A model generated the notes under the pieces. It saw only the letters and a list, made by a program, of their open reading frames with translations. It had not been told where the DNA came from and searched no databases. A program made the translations under genes and the position numbers. From Megalopta genalis (taxonomy: Eukaryota; Arthropoda; Insecta; Hymenoptera; Halictidae), in assembly GCF_051020955.1 (NCBI RefSeq), contig NW_027477582.1, forward strand, positions 1-64,000: DNA of 64,000 nucleotides, in the 5' to 3' direction. Within the stretch, counting starts at the first letter, position 1; the number at the start of each line of letters is the position of its first letter. Positions 1 through 13,300 of the stretch are shown one piece after another.

Positions 1-502
1 CGTCTGAATTTGCAGCTAATTCGTGTATTTCACATGAATCTGAAGTTAAATTGTTCATATCGCATGATATTGAAGCTAAATCGTATGTTTCGCGTTGATT
101 TAAAGCTGATTCTTGTATTTCGCATGAATCTGAAGCTAAATTGTTCATTTCGCATGAATTTGAACCTAAATCGTTGTTTAAAATCGCTATTTTGCACGAA
201 TTTCAATCGAAATCGTGTGTTTCGCATGATATTGAAGCTAAATCGTATGTTTCGCGTTGATTTAAAGCTATTTCGTGTATTTCGTATGAATCTGAAGCTA
301 AATTGATCATTTCGCATGAATTTGAAGCTAAATCGTTTGCTTCAAATCGCTATTTCGCAAGAATTTAAAACGAAATCGTGTTTATCGTATGATATTGAAG
401 TTAAATCGTTCGTTTCGTCTGAATTTGCACCTAATTCGTGTATTTCACATGAATCTGAAGATAAATTGTTTATTTCGCATAAATTTGAAGCAAAATCGTT
501 TA

Positions 503-665
503 TTTAAAATCGCTATTTCGCACGAATTTGAATCGAGATCGTGTATATCGCATGATATTGAAGTTAAATCGTTCGTTTCGTCTGAATTTGCACCTAATTC
601 GTGTATTTCACATGAATCTGAAGCTAAATTGTTCATTTCGCATAAATTTGAAGCAAAATCGTTTA
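503..665 (+). repeat. Exemplar 163-bp pentameric unit of block A
   Basis: One clean period measured between successive TTTAAAAT motifs. It comprises one 43-bp subunit and four 30-bp subunits. The 30-mers are recognisable by GAATCGAGATCG (second), GATATTGAAG (third), TTTGCAGCTAATTCG or TTTGCACCTAATTCG (fourth) and GAATCTGAAG (fifth). The same order recurs many times through blocks A and C. Because 163 leaves remainder 1 on division by 3, the reading frame rotates at every unit. Confidence 0.92.
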
Positions 666-918
666 TTTAAAATCGCTATTTCGCACGAATTTGAATCGAG
701 ATCGTGTATATCGCATGATATTGAAGTAAGATCGTTTGTTTCGTCTGAATTTGCAGCTAATTCGTGTATTTCACATGAATCTGAAGTTAAATTGTTCATA
801 TCGCATGATATTGAAGCTAAATCGTTTGTTTCGCGTGGATTTAAATCTAGATCGTGTAATTCGAATTAATTTGAAGCTAAACTGTTCATTTGGCATGAAT
901 TTGAAGCTAAATCGTTTG
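666..918 (+). repeat. Exemplar 253-bp octameric unit of block A
   Basis: The next TTTAAAAT is 253 bp away, which is the 163-bp pentamer plus exactly 90 bp (three 30-mers). The extra subunits are a second GATATTGAAGCTAAATCG, one with GTGGATTTAAATCTAGATCG ending GTGTAATTCGAA, and one with TTAATTTGAAGCTAAACTG ending TTTGGCA. The join creates the 10-bp palindrome AATTCGAATT at 858-867. The palindrome recurs at 2179, 3682, 4188, 4514, 4929, 5345, 6014, 6756, 7261, 7767, 8346 and 8999, among others. The module is therefore a regular optional element of the array. Confidence 0.9.
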
Positions 919-1080
919 TTTAAAATCGCTAATTTGCACGAATTTCAATCGAAATCGTGTGTTTCGCATGAATTTGAAGCTAAATCGTATGTTTCGCGTT
1001 GATTTAAAGCTAATTCGTGTATTTCGCATGAATCTGAAGCTAAATTGTTCATTTCGCATGAATTTGAAGCAAAATCGATT

Positions 1081-1411
1081 ATTTTAAATCGTTATTTCGC
1101 ACGAATTTGAAGCGAAATCGTGTGTTTCGCATGATATTGAAGCTAAATCGTATGTTTCGCGTGAATTGAAGCTGATTCGTGTATTTCGCATGAATCTGAA
1201 GCTAAATTGATCATTTCGCATGAATTTGAAGCTAAATCGTTTGTTTAATATCACAATTTTGCACGAATTTCAATCGAAATCATTTATATCGCATGATATT
1301 GAAGGTAAAACGTTTGTTTCGTGTGAATTTGAAGCTAATTCGTCTATTTCGCATGAATCCGAAACTAAATTGTACTTTTCGCATGAATTTGAAGCTAAAT
1401 CGTTTGTTTAA
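1081..1411 (+). repeat. Block A segment duplicated 1249 bp downstream
   Basis: The segment recurs at about 2329-2660. Both copies share the unusual 43-mer variants ATTTTAAATCG and GTTTAATATCACAATTTTG, so they are specific copies and not just two generic units. Copy 1 lacks one T in GAATTTGAAG near 1164, which shifts the offset from 1248 to 1249. This is a local segmental duplication inside the array. Confidence 0.8.
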
Positions 1412-3254
1412 AATCGCTATTTCGCACGAATTTGTATCGAGATCGTGTATATCGCATGATATTGAAGTAAAATCGTTTGTGTCGTCTGAATTTGCAGCTA
1501 ATTCGTGTATTTCACATGAATCTGAAGTTAAATTGTTCATATCGCATGATATTGAAGCTAAATCGTATGTTTCGCGTTGATTTAAAGCTGATTCTTGTAT
1601 TTCGCATGAATCTGAAGCTAAATTGTTCATTTCGCATGAATTTGAACCTAAATCGTTTGTTTAAAATCGCAAATTTCGCAAGAATTTAAAACGAAATCGT
1701 GTTTATCGCATGATATTGAAGTTAAATCGTTTGTTTCGTGTGAATTTGAAGCTAATTCGTGTATTTCGCATGAATCCGAAACTAAATTGTACTTTTCGCA
1801 TGAACTTGAAGCTAAATCGTTTGTTTAAAATCGCTATTTCGCACGAATTTGAATCGAGATCGTGAATATCGCATGATATTGAAGTAAAATCGTTTGTTTC
1901 GTCTGAATTTGCAGCTAATTCGTGTATTTCACATGAATCTGAAGCTAAATTGTTCATTTCGCATAAATTTGAAGCAAAATCGTTTATTTAAAATCGCTAT
2001 TTCGCACGAATTTGAATCGAGATCGTGTATATCGCATGATATTGAAGTAAGATCGTTTGTTTCGTCTGAATTTGCAGCTAATTCGTGTATTTCACATGAA
2101 TCTGAAGTTAAATTGTTCATATCGCATGATATTGAAGCTAAATCGTTTGTTTCGCGTGGATTTAAATCTAGATCGTGTAATTCGAATTAATTTGAAGCTA
2201 AACTGTTCATTTGGCATGAATTTGAAGCTAAATCGTATGTTTCGCGTTGATTTAAAGCTAATTCGTGTATTTCGCATGAATCTGAAGCTAAATTGTTCAT
2301 TTCGCATGAATTTGAAGCAAAATCGATTATTTTAAATCGTTATTTCGCACGAATTTGAAGCGAAATCGTGTGTTTCGCATGATATTGAAGCTAAATCGTA
2401 TGTTTCGCGTGAATTTGAAGCTGATTCGTGTATTTCGCATGAATCTGAAGCTAAATTGATCATTTCGCATGAATTTGAAGCTAAATCGTTTGTTTAATAT
2501 CACAATTTTGCACGAATTTCAATCGAAATCATTTATATCGCATGATATTGAAGGTAAAACGTTTGTTTCGTGTGAATTTGAAGCTAATTCGTCTATTTCG
2601 CATGAATCCGAAACTAAATTGTACTTTTCGCATGAATTTGAAGCTAAATCGTTTGTTTAAAATCGCTATTTCGCACGAATTTGAATCGAGATCGTGATAA
2701 TATCGCATGATATTGAAGTAAAATCGTTTGTTTCGTCTGAATTTGCAGCTAATTCGTGTATTTCACATGAATCTGAAGTTAAATTGTTCATATCGCATGA
2801 TATTGAATGTAAAACGTTTGTGTCGTGTGAATTTGAAGCTAATTCGTCTATTTCGCATGAATCCGAAACTAAATTGTACTTTTCGCATGAATTTGAAGCT
2901 AAATCGTTTGTTTAAAATCGCTATTTCGCACGAATTTGTATCGAGATCGTGTATATCGCATGATATTGAAGTAAAATCGTTTGTTTCGTCTGAATTTGCA
3001 GCTAATTCGTGTATTTCACATGAATCTGAAGTTAAATTGTTCATATCGCATGATATTGAAGCTAAATCGTATGTTTCGCGTTGATTTAAAGCTGATTCTT
3101 GTATTTCGCATGAATCTGAAGCTAAATTGTTCATTTCGCATGAATTTGAACCTAATCGTTTGTTTAAAATCGCAAATTTCGCAAGAATTTAAAACGAAAT
3201 CGTGTTTATCGCATGATATTGAAGTTAAATCGTTTGTTTCGTGTGAATTTGAAG

Positions 3255-3855
3255 CTAATTCGTGTATTTCGTATGAATCTGAAGCTAAATTGATCATTTC
3301 GCATGAATTTGAAGCTAAATCGTTTGCTTCAAATCGCTAATTCGCAAGAATTTAAAACGAAATCGTGTTTATCGTATGATATTGAAGTTAAATCGTTCGT
3401 TTCGTCTGAATTTGCACCTAATTCGTGTATTTCACATGAATCTGAAGCTAAATTGTTCATTTCGCATAAATTTGAAGCAAAATCGTTTATTTAAAATCGC
3501 TATTTCGCACGAATTTGAATCGAGATCGTGTATATCGCATGATATTGAAGTAAGATCGTTTGTTTCGTCTGAATTTGCAGCTAATTCGTGTATTTCACAC
3601 GAATCTGAAGTTAAATGGTTCATATCGCATGAATTGGAAGCTAAATCGTATGTTTCGCGATGATTTAAATCTAGATCGTGTAATTCGAATTAATTTGAAG
3701 CTAAACTGTTCATTTGGCATGAATTTGAAGCTAAATCGTATGTTTCGCGTTGATTTAAAGCTAATTCGTGTATTTCGCATGAATCTGAAGCTAAATTGTT
3801 CATTTCGCATGAATTTGAAGCAAAATCGATTATTTAAAATCGTTATTTCGCACGA
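3255..3855 (+). repeat. Block A segment duplicated 3074 bp downstream
   Basis: This segment of about 600 bp recurs at about 6329-6929. Shared private variants include GCTTCAAATCGCTAATTCG (one base away from the usual GCTATTTCG), TTCACACGAATCTG, TTAAATGGTTC and GCGATGATTTAAATC. The copies part at about 3856/6930, where one continues TTTGAAGCG and the other TTTCAATGG. Confidence 0.82.
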
Positions 3856-5639
3856 ATTTGAAGCGAAATCGTGTGTTTCGCATGATATTGAAGCTAAATC
3901 GTATGTTTCGCGTGAATTTGAAGCTGATTCGTGTATTTCGCATGAATCTGAAGCTAAATTGATCATTTCGCATGAATTCGAAGCTAAATCGTTTGTTTAA
4001 AATCACAATTTTGCACGAATTCCAATCGAAATCGTGTATATCGCATGATATTGAAGTTAAATCGTTTGTTTCGTCTGAATTTGCAGCTAATTCGTGTATT
4101 TCACATGAATCTGAAGCTAAATTGTTCATATCGCATGAATTTGAAGTTAAATCGTTTGTGTCGCGTGGATTTAAATCTAGATCGTGTAATTCGAATTAAT
4201 TTGAAGCTAAACTGTTCATTTGGCATGAATTTGAAGATAAATCGGTTGTTTAAAATCGCTATTTCGCACGAATTTTAATCGAGATCGTGTATATCGCATG
4301 ATATTGAAGTAAGATCGTTTGTTTCGTCTGAATTTGCAGCTAATTCGTGTATTTCACATGAATCTGAAGCTAAATTGTTCATTTCGCATAAATTTGAAGC
4401 AAAATCGATTATTTAAAATCGTTATTACGCACGAATTTGAAGCGAAATCGTGTGTTTCGCATGATATTGAAGCTAAATCGCTTGTTTCGCGTGGATTTAA
4501 ATCTAGATCGTGTAATTCGAATTAATTTGAAGCTAAACTGTTCATTTGGCATGAATTTGAAGCTAAATCGTTTGTTTAAAATCGCTATTTCGCACGAATT
4601 TCAATGGAAATCGTGTATATCGCATGATATTGAAGTTAAAACGTTTGTTTCGTGTGAATTTGAAGCTAATTCGTGTATTTCGCATGAATCCGAAACTAAA
4701 TTGTACTTTTCGCATGAACTTGCAGCTAATCGTTTGTTTAAAATCGCTATTTCGCACGAATTTGAATCGAGATCGTGTATATCGCATGATATTGAAGTAA
4801 AATCGTTTGTTTCGTCTGAATTTGCAGCTAATTCGTGTATTTCACATGAATCTGAAGTTAAATTGTTCATATCGCATGATATTGAAGCTAAATCGTTTGT
4901 TTCGCGTGGATTTAAATCTAGATCGTGTAATTCGAATTAATTTGAAGCTAAACTGTTCATTTGGCATGAATTTGAAGCTAAATCGTTTGTTTAAAATCGC
5001 TATTTCGCACGAATTTCAATGGAAATCGTGTATATCGCATGATATTGAAGTTAAAACGTTTGTTTCGTGTGAATTTGAAGCTAATTCGTGTATTTCGCAT
5101 GAATCCGAAACTAAATTGTACTTTTCGCATGAACTTGCAGCTAAATCGTTTGTTTAAAATCGCTATTTCGAAAGAATTTGAATCGAGATCGTGTATATCG
5201 CATGATATTGAAGTAAAATCGTTTGTTTCGTCTGAATTTGCAGCTAATTCGTGTATTTCACATGAATCTGAAGTTAAATTGTTCATATCGCATGATATTG
5301 AAGCTAAATCGTTTGTTTCGCGTGGATTTAAATCTAGATCGTGTAATTCGAATTAATTTGAAGCTAAACTGTTCATTTGACATGAATTTGAAGCTAAATC
5401 GTTTGTTTAAAATCGCTATTTCGCACGAATTTGAATCGAAATCGTGTATATCGCATGATATTGAAGCTAAATCGTATGTTTCGCGTGAATTTCAAGCTGA
5501 TTCGTGTATTTCGCATGAATCTGAAGCTAAATTGATCATTTCGCATGAATTTGAAGCTAAATCGTTTGCTTCAAATCGCTATTTCGCAAGAATTTAAAAC
5601 CAAATCGTGTTTATCGTATGATATTGAAGTAAAATCGTT

Positions 5640-6310
5640 TGTTTCGTCTGAATTTGCAGCTAATTCGTGTATTTCACATGAATCTGAAGTTAAATTGTTC
5701 ATATCGCATGATATTGAAGCTAAATCGTATGTTTCGCGTTGATTTAAAGATGATTCTTGTATTTCGCATGAATCTGAAGCTAAATTGTTCATTTCGCATG
5801 AATTTGAACCTAAATCGTTTGTTTAAAATCGCTATTTCGCAAGAATTTAAAACGAAATCGTGTTTATCGCAAGATATTGAAGTTAAATCGTTTGTTTCGT
5901 CTGAATTTGCAGCTAATTCGTGTATTTCACATGAATCTGAAGTTAAATTGTTCATATCGCATGAATTTGAAGTTAAATCGTTTGTGTCGCGTTGATTTAA
6001 ATCTAGATCGTGTAATTCGAATTAATTTGAAGCTAAACTGTTCATTTGGCATGAATTTGAAGCTAAATCGTTTGTTTAAAATCGCTAATTTGCACGAATT
6101 TCAATCGAAATCGTGTGTTTCGCATGAATTTGAAGCTAAATCGTATGTTTCGCGTTGATTTAAAGCTAATTCGTGTATTTCGCATGAATCTGAAGCTAAA
6201 TTGTTCATTTCGCATGAATTTGAAGCAAAATCGATTATTTAAAATCGTTATTTCGCACGAATTTGAAGCGAAATCGTGTGTTTCGCATGATATTGAAGCT
6301 AAATCGTGTG
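5640..6310 (+). repeat. Block A segment duplicated 1753 bp downstream
   Basis: The segment recurs at about 7393-8063. Shared variants include the ATTTAAAGATGATTCTTG unit, GCAAGATATTGAAG and GCTAATTTGCACG. Upstream of it, matching sequence continues at an offset larger by 163 bp (5223-5400 pairs with 7139-7316, offset 1916). One copy has therefore gained or lost exactly one pentamer, which fits unequal exchange between 163-bp units. Confidence 0.8.
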
Positions 6311-8320
6311 TTTCGCGTTGATTTAAAGCTAATTCGTGTATTTCGTATGAATCTGAAGCTAAATTGATCATTTCGCATGAATTTGAAGCTAAATCGTTTG
6401 CTTCAAATCGCTAATTCGCAAGAATTTAAAACGAAATCGTGTTTATCGTATGATATTGAAGTTAAATCGTTCGTTTCGTCTGAATTTGCACCTAATTCGT
6501 GTATTTCACATGAATCTGAAGCTAAATTGTTCATTTCGCATAAATTTGAAGCAAAATCGTTTATTTAAAATCGCTATTTCGCACGAATTTGAATCGAGAT
6601 CGTGTATATCGCATGATATTGAAGTAAGATCGTTTGTTTCGTCTGAATTTGCAGCTAATTCGTGTATTTCACACGAATCTGAAGTTAAATGGTTCATATC
6701 GCATGAATTGGAAGCTAAATCGTATGTTTCGCGATGATTTAAATCTAGATCGTGTAATTCGAATTAATTTGAAGCTAAACTGTTCATTTGGCATGAATTT
6801 GAAGCTAAATCGTATGTTTCGCGTTGATTTAAAGCTAATTCGTGTATTTCGCATGAATCTGAAGCTAAATTGTTCATTTCGCATGAATTTGAAGCAAAAT
6901 CGATTATTTAAAATCGTTATTTCGCACGAATTTCAATGGAAATCGTGTATATCGCATGATATTGAAGCTAAATCGTATGTTTCGCGTGAATTTGAAGCTA
7001 ATTCGTGTATTTCGCATGATCCGAAACTAAATTGTACTTTTCGCATGAACTTGCAGCTAAATCGTTTGTTTAAAATCGCTATTTCGAAAGAATTTGAATC
7101 GAGATCGTGTATATCGCATGATATTGAAGTAAAATCGTTTGTTTCGTCTGAATTTGCAGCTAATTCGTGTATTTCACATGAATCTGAAGTTAAATTGTTC
7201 ATATCGCATGATATTGAAGCTAAATCGTTTGTTTCGCGTGGATTTAAATCTAGATCGTGTAATTCGAATTAATTTGAAGCTAAACTGTTCATTTGACATG
7301 AATTTGAAGCTAAATCGTTTGTTTAAAATCGCTATTTCGCACGAATTTGAATCGAGATCGTGTATATCGCATGATATTGAAGTTAAATCGTTTGTTTCGT
7401 CTGAATTTGCAGCTAATTCGTGTATTTCACATGAATCTGAAGTTAAATTGTTCATATCGCATGATATTGAAGCTAAATCGTATGTTTCGCGTTGATTTAA
7501 AGATGATTCTTGTATTTCGCATGAATCTCAAGCTAAATTGTTCATTTCGCATGAATTTGAACCTAAATCGTTTGTTTAAAATCGCTATTTCGCAAGAATT
7601 TAAAACGAAATCGTGTTTATCGCAAGATATTGAAGTTAAATCGTTTGTTTCGTCTGAATTTGCAGCTAATTCGTGTATTTCACATGAATCTGAAGTTAAA
7701 TTGTTCATATCGCATGAATTTGAAGTTAAATCGTTTGTGTCGCGTTGATTTAAATCTAGATCGTGTAATTCGAATTAATTTGAAGCTAAACTGTTCATTT
7801 GGCATGAATTTGAAGCTAAATCGTTTGTTTAAAATCGCTAATTTGCACGAATTTCAATCGAAATCGTGTGTTTCGCATGAATTTGAAGCTAAATCGTATG
7901 TTTCGCGTTGATTTAAAGCTAATTCGTGTATTTCGCATGAATCTGAAGCTAAATTGTTCATTTCGCATGAATTTGAAGCAAAATCGATTATTTAAAATCG
8001 TTATTTCGCACGAATTTGAAGCGAAATCGTGTGTTTCGCATGATATTGAAGCTAAATCGTATGTTTCGCGTGAATTTGAAGCTGATTCGTGTATTTCGCA
8101 TGAATCTGAAGCTAAATTGATCATTTCGCATAAATTTGAAGCTAAATCGTTTGTTTAAAACCGCTATTTCGCAAGAATTTAAAGCGAAATCGTGTATGTC
8201 GCATGATATTGAAGTTAAATCGTTTGTCTCGTCTGAATTTGAAGCTAATTCGTGTATTTCACATGAATCTGAAGTTAAATTGTTCATATCGCATGAATTT
8301 GAAGCTAAATCGTTTGTTTC

Positions 8321-9625
8321 GCGTGGATTTAAAGCTAGATCGTGTAATTCGAATTAATTTGAAGCTAAACTGTTCATTTGGCATGAATTTGAAGCTAAAT
8401 AGTTTGTTTAAAATCGCTATTTCGCACGAATTTGAAACGACATCGTGTGTTTCGCATGATATTGAACCTAAATCATATGTATCGCGTTGATTTAAAGCTA
8501 ATTCGTGTATTTCGCATGAATGTGAAGCTAAACTGTTCATATCGCATGAATTTGAAGCAAAATCGTTTGTTTAAAATCGCAATTTCGCACGAATTTCAAT
8601 CGAAATCGTTTATATCGCATGATATTGAAGTTAAATCGTTTGTTTCGTGTGAATTTGAAGCTAATTCGTCTATTTCGCATGAATCTGAAGCTAAATTGTT
8701 CATTTCGCATGAATTTGAAGCTAAATTGTTTGTTTAAAATCGCTATTTCGTAAGAATTTGAAGCGTACTCGTGTGTTTCGCATGATATTGGAGCTAAATC
8801 GTATGTTTCGCGTTGATTTAAAAGCTAATTCGTGTATTTCGCATGAATCTGAAGCTAAACTGTTCATATCGCATGAATTTGAAGCAAAATCGTTTGTTTA
8901 AAATCGCAATTTCGCACGAATTTCAATCGAAATCGTTTATATCGCATGATATTGAAGTTAAATCGTTTGTTTCGCGTGGATTTAAAGCTAGATCGTGTAA
9001 TTCGAATTAATTTGAAGCTAAACTGTTCATTTGGCATGAATTTGAAGCTAAATAGTTTGTTTAAAATCGCTATTTCGCACGAATTTGAAACGACATCGTG
9101 TGTTTCGCATGATATTGAACCTAAATCGTATGTATCGCGTTGATTTAAAGCTAATTCGTGTATTTCGCATGAATGTGAAGCTAAACTGTTCATATCGCAT
9201 GAATTTGAAGCAAAATCGTTTGTTTAAAATCGCAATTTCGCACGAATTTCAATCGAAATCGTTTATATCGCATGATATTGAAGTTAAATCGTTTGTTTCG
9301 TGTGAATTTGAAGCTAATTCGTCTATTTCGCATGAATCTGAAGCTAAATTGTTCATTTCGCATGAATTTGAAGCTAAATTGTTTGTTTAAAATCGCTATT
9401 TCGTAAGAATTTGAAGCGTACTCGTGTGTTTCGCATGATATTGGAGCTAAATCGTATGTTTCGCGTTGATTTAAAGCTAATTCGTGTATTTCGCATGAAT
9501 CTGAAGCTAAACTGTTCATATCGCATGAATTTGAAGCAAAATCGTTTGTTTAAAATCGCAATTTCGCACGAATTTCAATCGAAATCGTTTATATCGCATG
9601 ATATTGAAGTTAAATCGTTTGTTTC
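8321..9625 (+). repeat. 653-bp tandem duplication (four pentamers per copy)
   Basis: Copy 1 is about 8321-8973, copy 2 about 8974-9625, and a third partial copy runs to about 9700. The 43-mer marks lie at 8407, 8570, 8733, 8897 and 9060. The copy is therefore four 163-bp units plus one extra base, an A in ATTTAAAAGC near 8815 that copy 2 lacks (offset 652). Private variants such as AAATAGTTTG, GAAACGACATCG and GAAGCGTACTCG mark both copies. Near-identity and adjacency point to recent unequal exchange. Confidence 0.88.
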
Positions 9626-9784
9626 GCGTGGATTTAAAGCTAGATCGTGTAATTCGAATTAATTTGAAGCTAAACTGTTCATTTGGCATGAATTTGAAGC
9701 CAAATCGTTTGTTAAAAAACCGCTATTTCGCACGAATTTGAAGCGAAATCGTGTGTTTCGCATGATATTGGAGCTAAATCGTAT

Positions 9785-10305
9785 GTTTCGCGTTGATTTA
9801 AAGCTAATTCGAGTATTTCGTATGAATCTGAAGCTAAATTGACCATTTCGCATGAATTTGAAGCAAAATCGATTATTTAAAATCGTTATTTCGCACGAAT
9901 TTGGATCGAAATCGTGTATATCGCATGATATTGAAGCTAAATCGTATGTTTCGCGTGAATTTCAAGCTGATTCGTGTATTTCGCATGAATATGAAGCTAA
10001 ATTGATCATTTCGCATGAATTTGAAGCTAAATCGTTTGCTTCAAATCGCTATTTCGCAAGAATTTAAAACGAAATCGTGTTTATCGTATGATATTGAAGT
10101 TAAATCGTTCGTTCCGTCTGAATTTGCACCTAATTCGTGTATTTCACATGAATCTGAAGCTAAATTGTTCATTTCGCATAAATTTGAAGCAAAATCGTTT
10201 ATTTAAAATCGCTATTTCGCACGAATTTGAATCGAGATCGTGTATATCGCATGATATTGAAGTATGATCGTTTGTTTCGTCTGAATTTGCAGCTAATTCG
10301 TGTAT
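9785..10305 (+). repeat. Block A segment duplicated 3365 bp downstream
   Basis: The segment recurs at about 13150-13670. Shared variants include TTCGAGTATTTCGTATG, TTGACCATTTCG, TTTGGATCGAAATCG and GAAGTATGATCG. Just upstream the match continues, with an A-run of six bases at 9715-9719 against five in the second copy and a missing A near 13143. Confidence 0.78.
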
Positions 10306-13300
10306 TTCACATGAATCCGAAACTAAATTGTACTTTTCGCATGAACTTCAAGCTAAATCGTTTGTTTAATATCGCTATTTCGCACGAATTTGAATCGAGA
10401 TCGTGTATATCGCATGATATTGAAGTAAGATCGTTTGTTTCGTCTGAATTTGCAGCTAATTCGTGTATTTCACACGAATCTGAAGTTAAATGGTCTATAT
10501 CGCATGAATTGAAGCTAAATCGTATGTTTCGCGTTGATTTAAAATCTAGATCGTGTAATTCGAATTAATTTGAAGCTAAACTGTTCATTTGGCATGAATT
10601 TGAAGCTAAATCGTTTGTTTAAAATCGCTAATTTGCACGAATTTCAATCGAAATCGTGTGTTTCGCATGAATTTGAAGCTAAATCGTATGTTTCGCGTTG
10701 ATTTAAAGCTAATTCGTGTATTTCGCATGAATCCGAAGCTAAATTGTTCATTTCGCATGAATTTGAAGCAAAATCGATTATTTAAAATCGTTATTTCGCA
10801 CGAATTTGAAGCGAAATCGTGTGTTTCGCATGATATTGTAGCTAAATCGTATGTTTCGCGTGAATTTGAAGCTGATTCGTGTATTTCGCATGAATCTGAA
10901 GCTAAATTGATCATTTCGCATAAATTTGAAACTAAATCGTTTGTTAAAACCGCTATTTCGCAAGAATTTAAAGCGAAATCGTGTATGTCGCATGATATTG
11001 AAGTTAAATCGTTTGTCTCGTCTGAATTTGCAGCTAATTCGTGTATTTCACATGTATCTGAAGTTAAATTGTTCATATCGCATGAATTTGAAGCTAAATC
11101 GTTTGTTTCGCGTGGATTTAAAGCTAGATCGTGTAATTCGAATTAATTTGAAGCTAAACTGTTCATTTGGCATGAATTTGAAGCTAAATCGTTTGTTTAA
11201 AATCGCTATTTTGCACGAATTTCAATCGAAATCGTGTGTTTCGCATGATATTGAAGCTAAATGGTATGTTTCGCGTGAATTTGAAGCTGATTGGTTTATT
11301 TCGCATGAATCTGAACCCAAATTGTTCATTTCGCATTAATCTGAAGCAAAATCGATTATTTAAAATCGCTATTTCGCACGAATTTGAAACGACATCGTGT
11401 GTTTCGCATGATATTGTAGCTAAATCGTATGTTTCGCGTGAATTTGAAGCTGATTCGTGTATTTCACATGAATCTGAAGCTAAATTGATCATTTCGCATA
11501 AATTTGAAGCAAAATCGTTTATTTAAAATCGCTATTTCGCACGAATTTGAATCGAGATCGTGTATATCGCATGATATTGAAGTTAAATCGTTCGTTTCGT
11601 CTGAATTTGCACCTAATTCGTGTATTTCACATGAATCTGAAGCTAAACTGTTCATATCGCATGAATTGAAGCAAAATCGTTTGTTTAAAATCGCAATTTC
11701 GCACGAATTTCAATCGAAATCGTTTATATCGCATGATATTGAAGTTAAATCGTTTGTTTCGTGTGAATTTGAAGCTAATTCGTCTATTTCGCATGAATCT
11801 GAAGCTAAATTGTTCGTTTCGCATTAATCTGAAGATAAATCGTTTGTTTAAAATCGCTATTTCGCACGAATTTGAAACGACATCGTGTGTTTCGCATGAT
11901 ATTGAACCTAAATCGTATGTATCGCGTTGATTTAAAGCTAATTCGTGTATTTCGCATGAATCTGAAGCTAAACTGTTCACATCGCATGAATTTGAAGCAA
12001 AATCGTTTGTTTAAAATCGCAATTTCGCACGAATTTCAATCGAAATCGTTATATCGCATGATATTGAAGTTAAATCGTTTGTTTCGTGTGAATTTGAAGC
12101 TAATTCGTCTATTTCGCATGAATCTGAAGCTAAATTGTTCATTTCGCATGAATTTGAAGCTAAATTGTTTGTTTAAAATCGCTATTTCGTAAGAATTTGA
12201 AGCGTACTCGTGTGTTTCGCATGATATTGGAGCTAAATCGTATGTTTCGCGTTGATTTAAAGCTAATTCGTGTATTTCGCATGAATCTGAAGCTAAATTG
12301 TTCATTTCGCAAGAATTTGAAGCTAAATTGTTTTTTTAAAATCGCTATTTTGCACGAATTTCAATCGAAAATCGTGTGTTTCGCATGATATTGAAGCTAA
12401 ATCGTATGTTTCGCGTTGATTTAAAGCTAATTCGTGTATTTCGCATGAATCTGAAGCTAAATTGCTCATTCCGCATGAATTTGAAGCTAAATAGTTTCTT
12501 TAAAATCGCTATTTCGCACGAATTTCAATCGAAATCGTGTGTTTCGCATGATATTGAAGGTAAAACGTTTGTTTCGTGTGAATTTGAAGCTAATTCGTGT
12601 ATTTCGCATGAATCCGAAGCTAAATTGTTCATTTCGCATAAATTTGAAGCTAAATCGTTTGTTTAATATCGCTATTTCGCACGAATTTCAATCGAAATCG
12701 TGTATATCGCATGATATTGAAGCTATATCGTATGTTTCGCGTGAATTTGAAGCTGATTGGTGTATTTCGCATGAATCTGAAGCTAAATTGATCATTTCGC
12801 TTAAATTTGAAGCTAAATCGTTTGTTTAAAAACCGCTATTTCGCAAGAATTTAAAGCGAAATCGTGTATGTCGCATGATATTGAAGTCAAATCGTTTGTC
12901 TCGTCTGAATTTGCAGCTAATTCGTGTATTTCTCATGAATCTGAAGTTAAATTGTTCATATCGCATGAATTTGAAGCTAAATCGTTTGTTTCGCGTGGAT
13001 TTAAAGCTAGATCGTGTAATTCGAATTAATTTGAAGCTAAACTGTTCATTTGGCATGAATTTGAAGCCAAATCGTTTGTTAAAAACCGCTATTTCGCACG
13101 AATTTGAAGCGAAATCGTGTGTTTCGCATGATATTGGAGCTAATCGTATGTTTCGCGTTGATTTAAAGCTAATTCGAGTATTTCGTATGAATCTGAAGCT
13201 AAATTGACCATTTCGCATGAATTTGAAGCAAAATCGATTATTTAAAATCGTTATTTCGCACGAATTTGGATCGAAATCGTGTGTATCGCATGATATTGAA

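Noticed and set aside
858..867. AATTCGAATT palindrome as a transcription terminator or operator
   Set aside because: There are no genes nearby, the palindrome recurs dozens of times as part of the repeat, and it has no GC-rich stem or T-run context of a terminator.
2690..2700. CGTGATAATATCG as a distinct regulatory site
   Set aside because: It is the ordinary CGTGTATATCG segment of a monomer with a small local change; it occurs once and has no context suggesting function.
6634..7272. Plus-strand frame of 212 codons in block A
   Set aside because: It arises where local one-base indels happen to offset the frame shift caused by the 43-bp subunit; neighbouring identical units do not keep it open.
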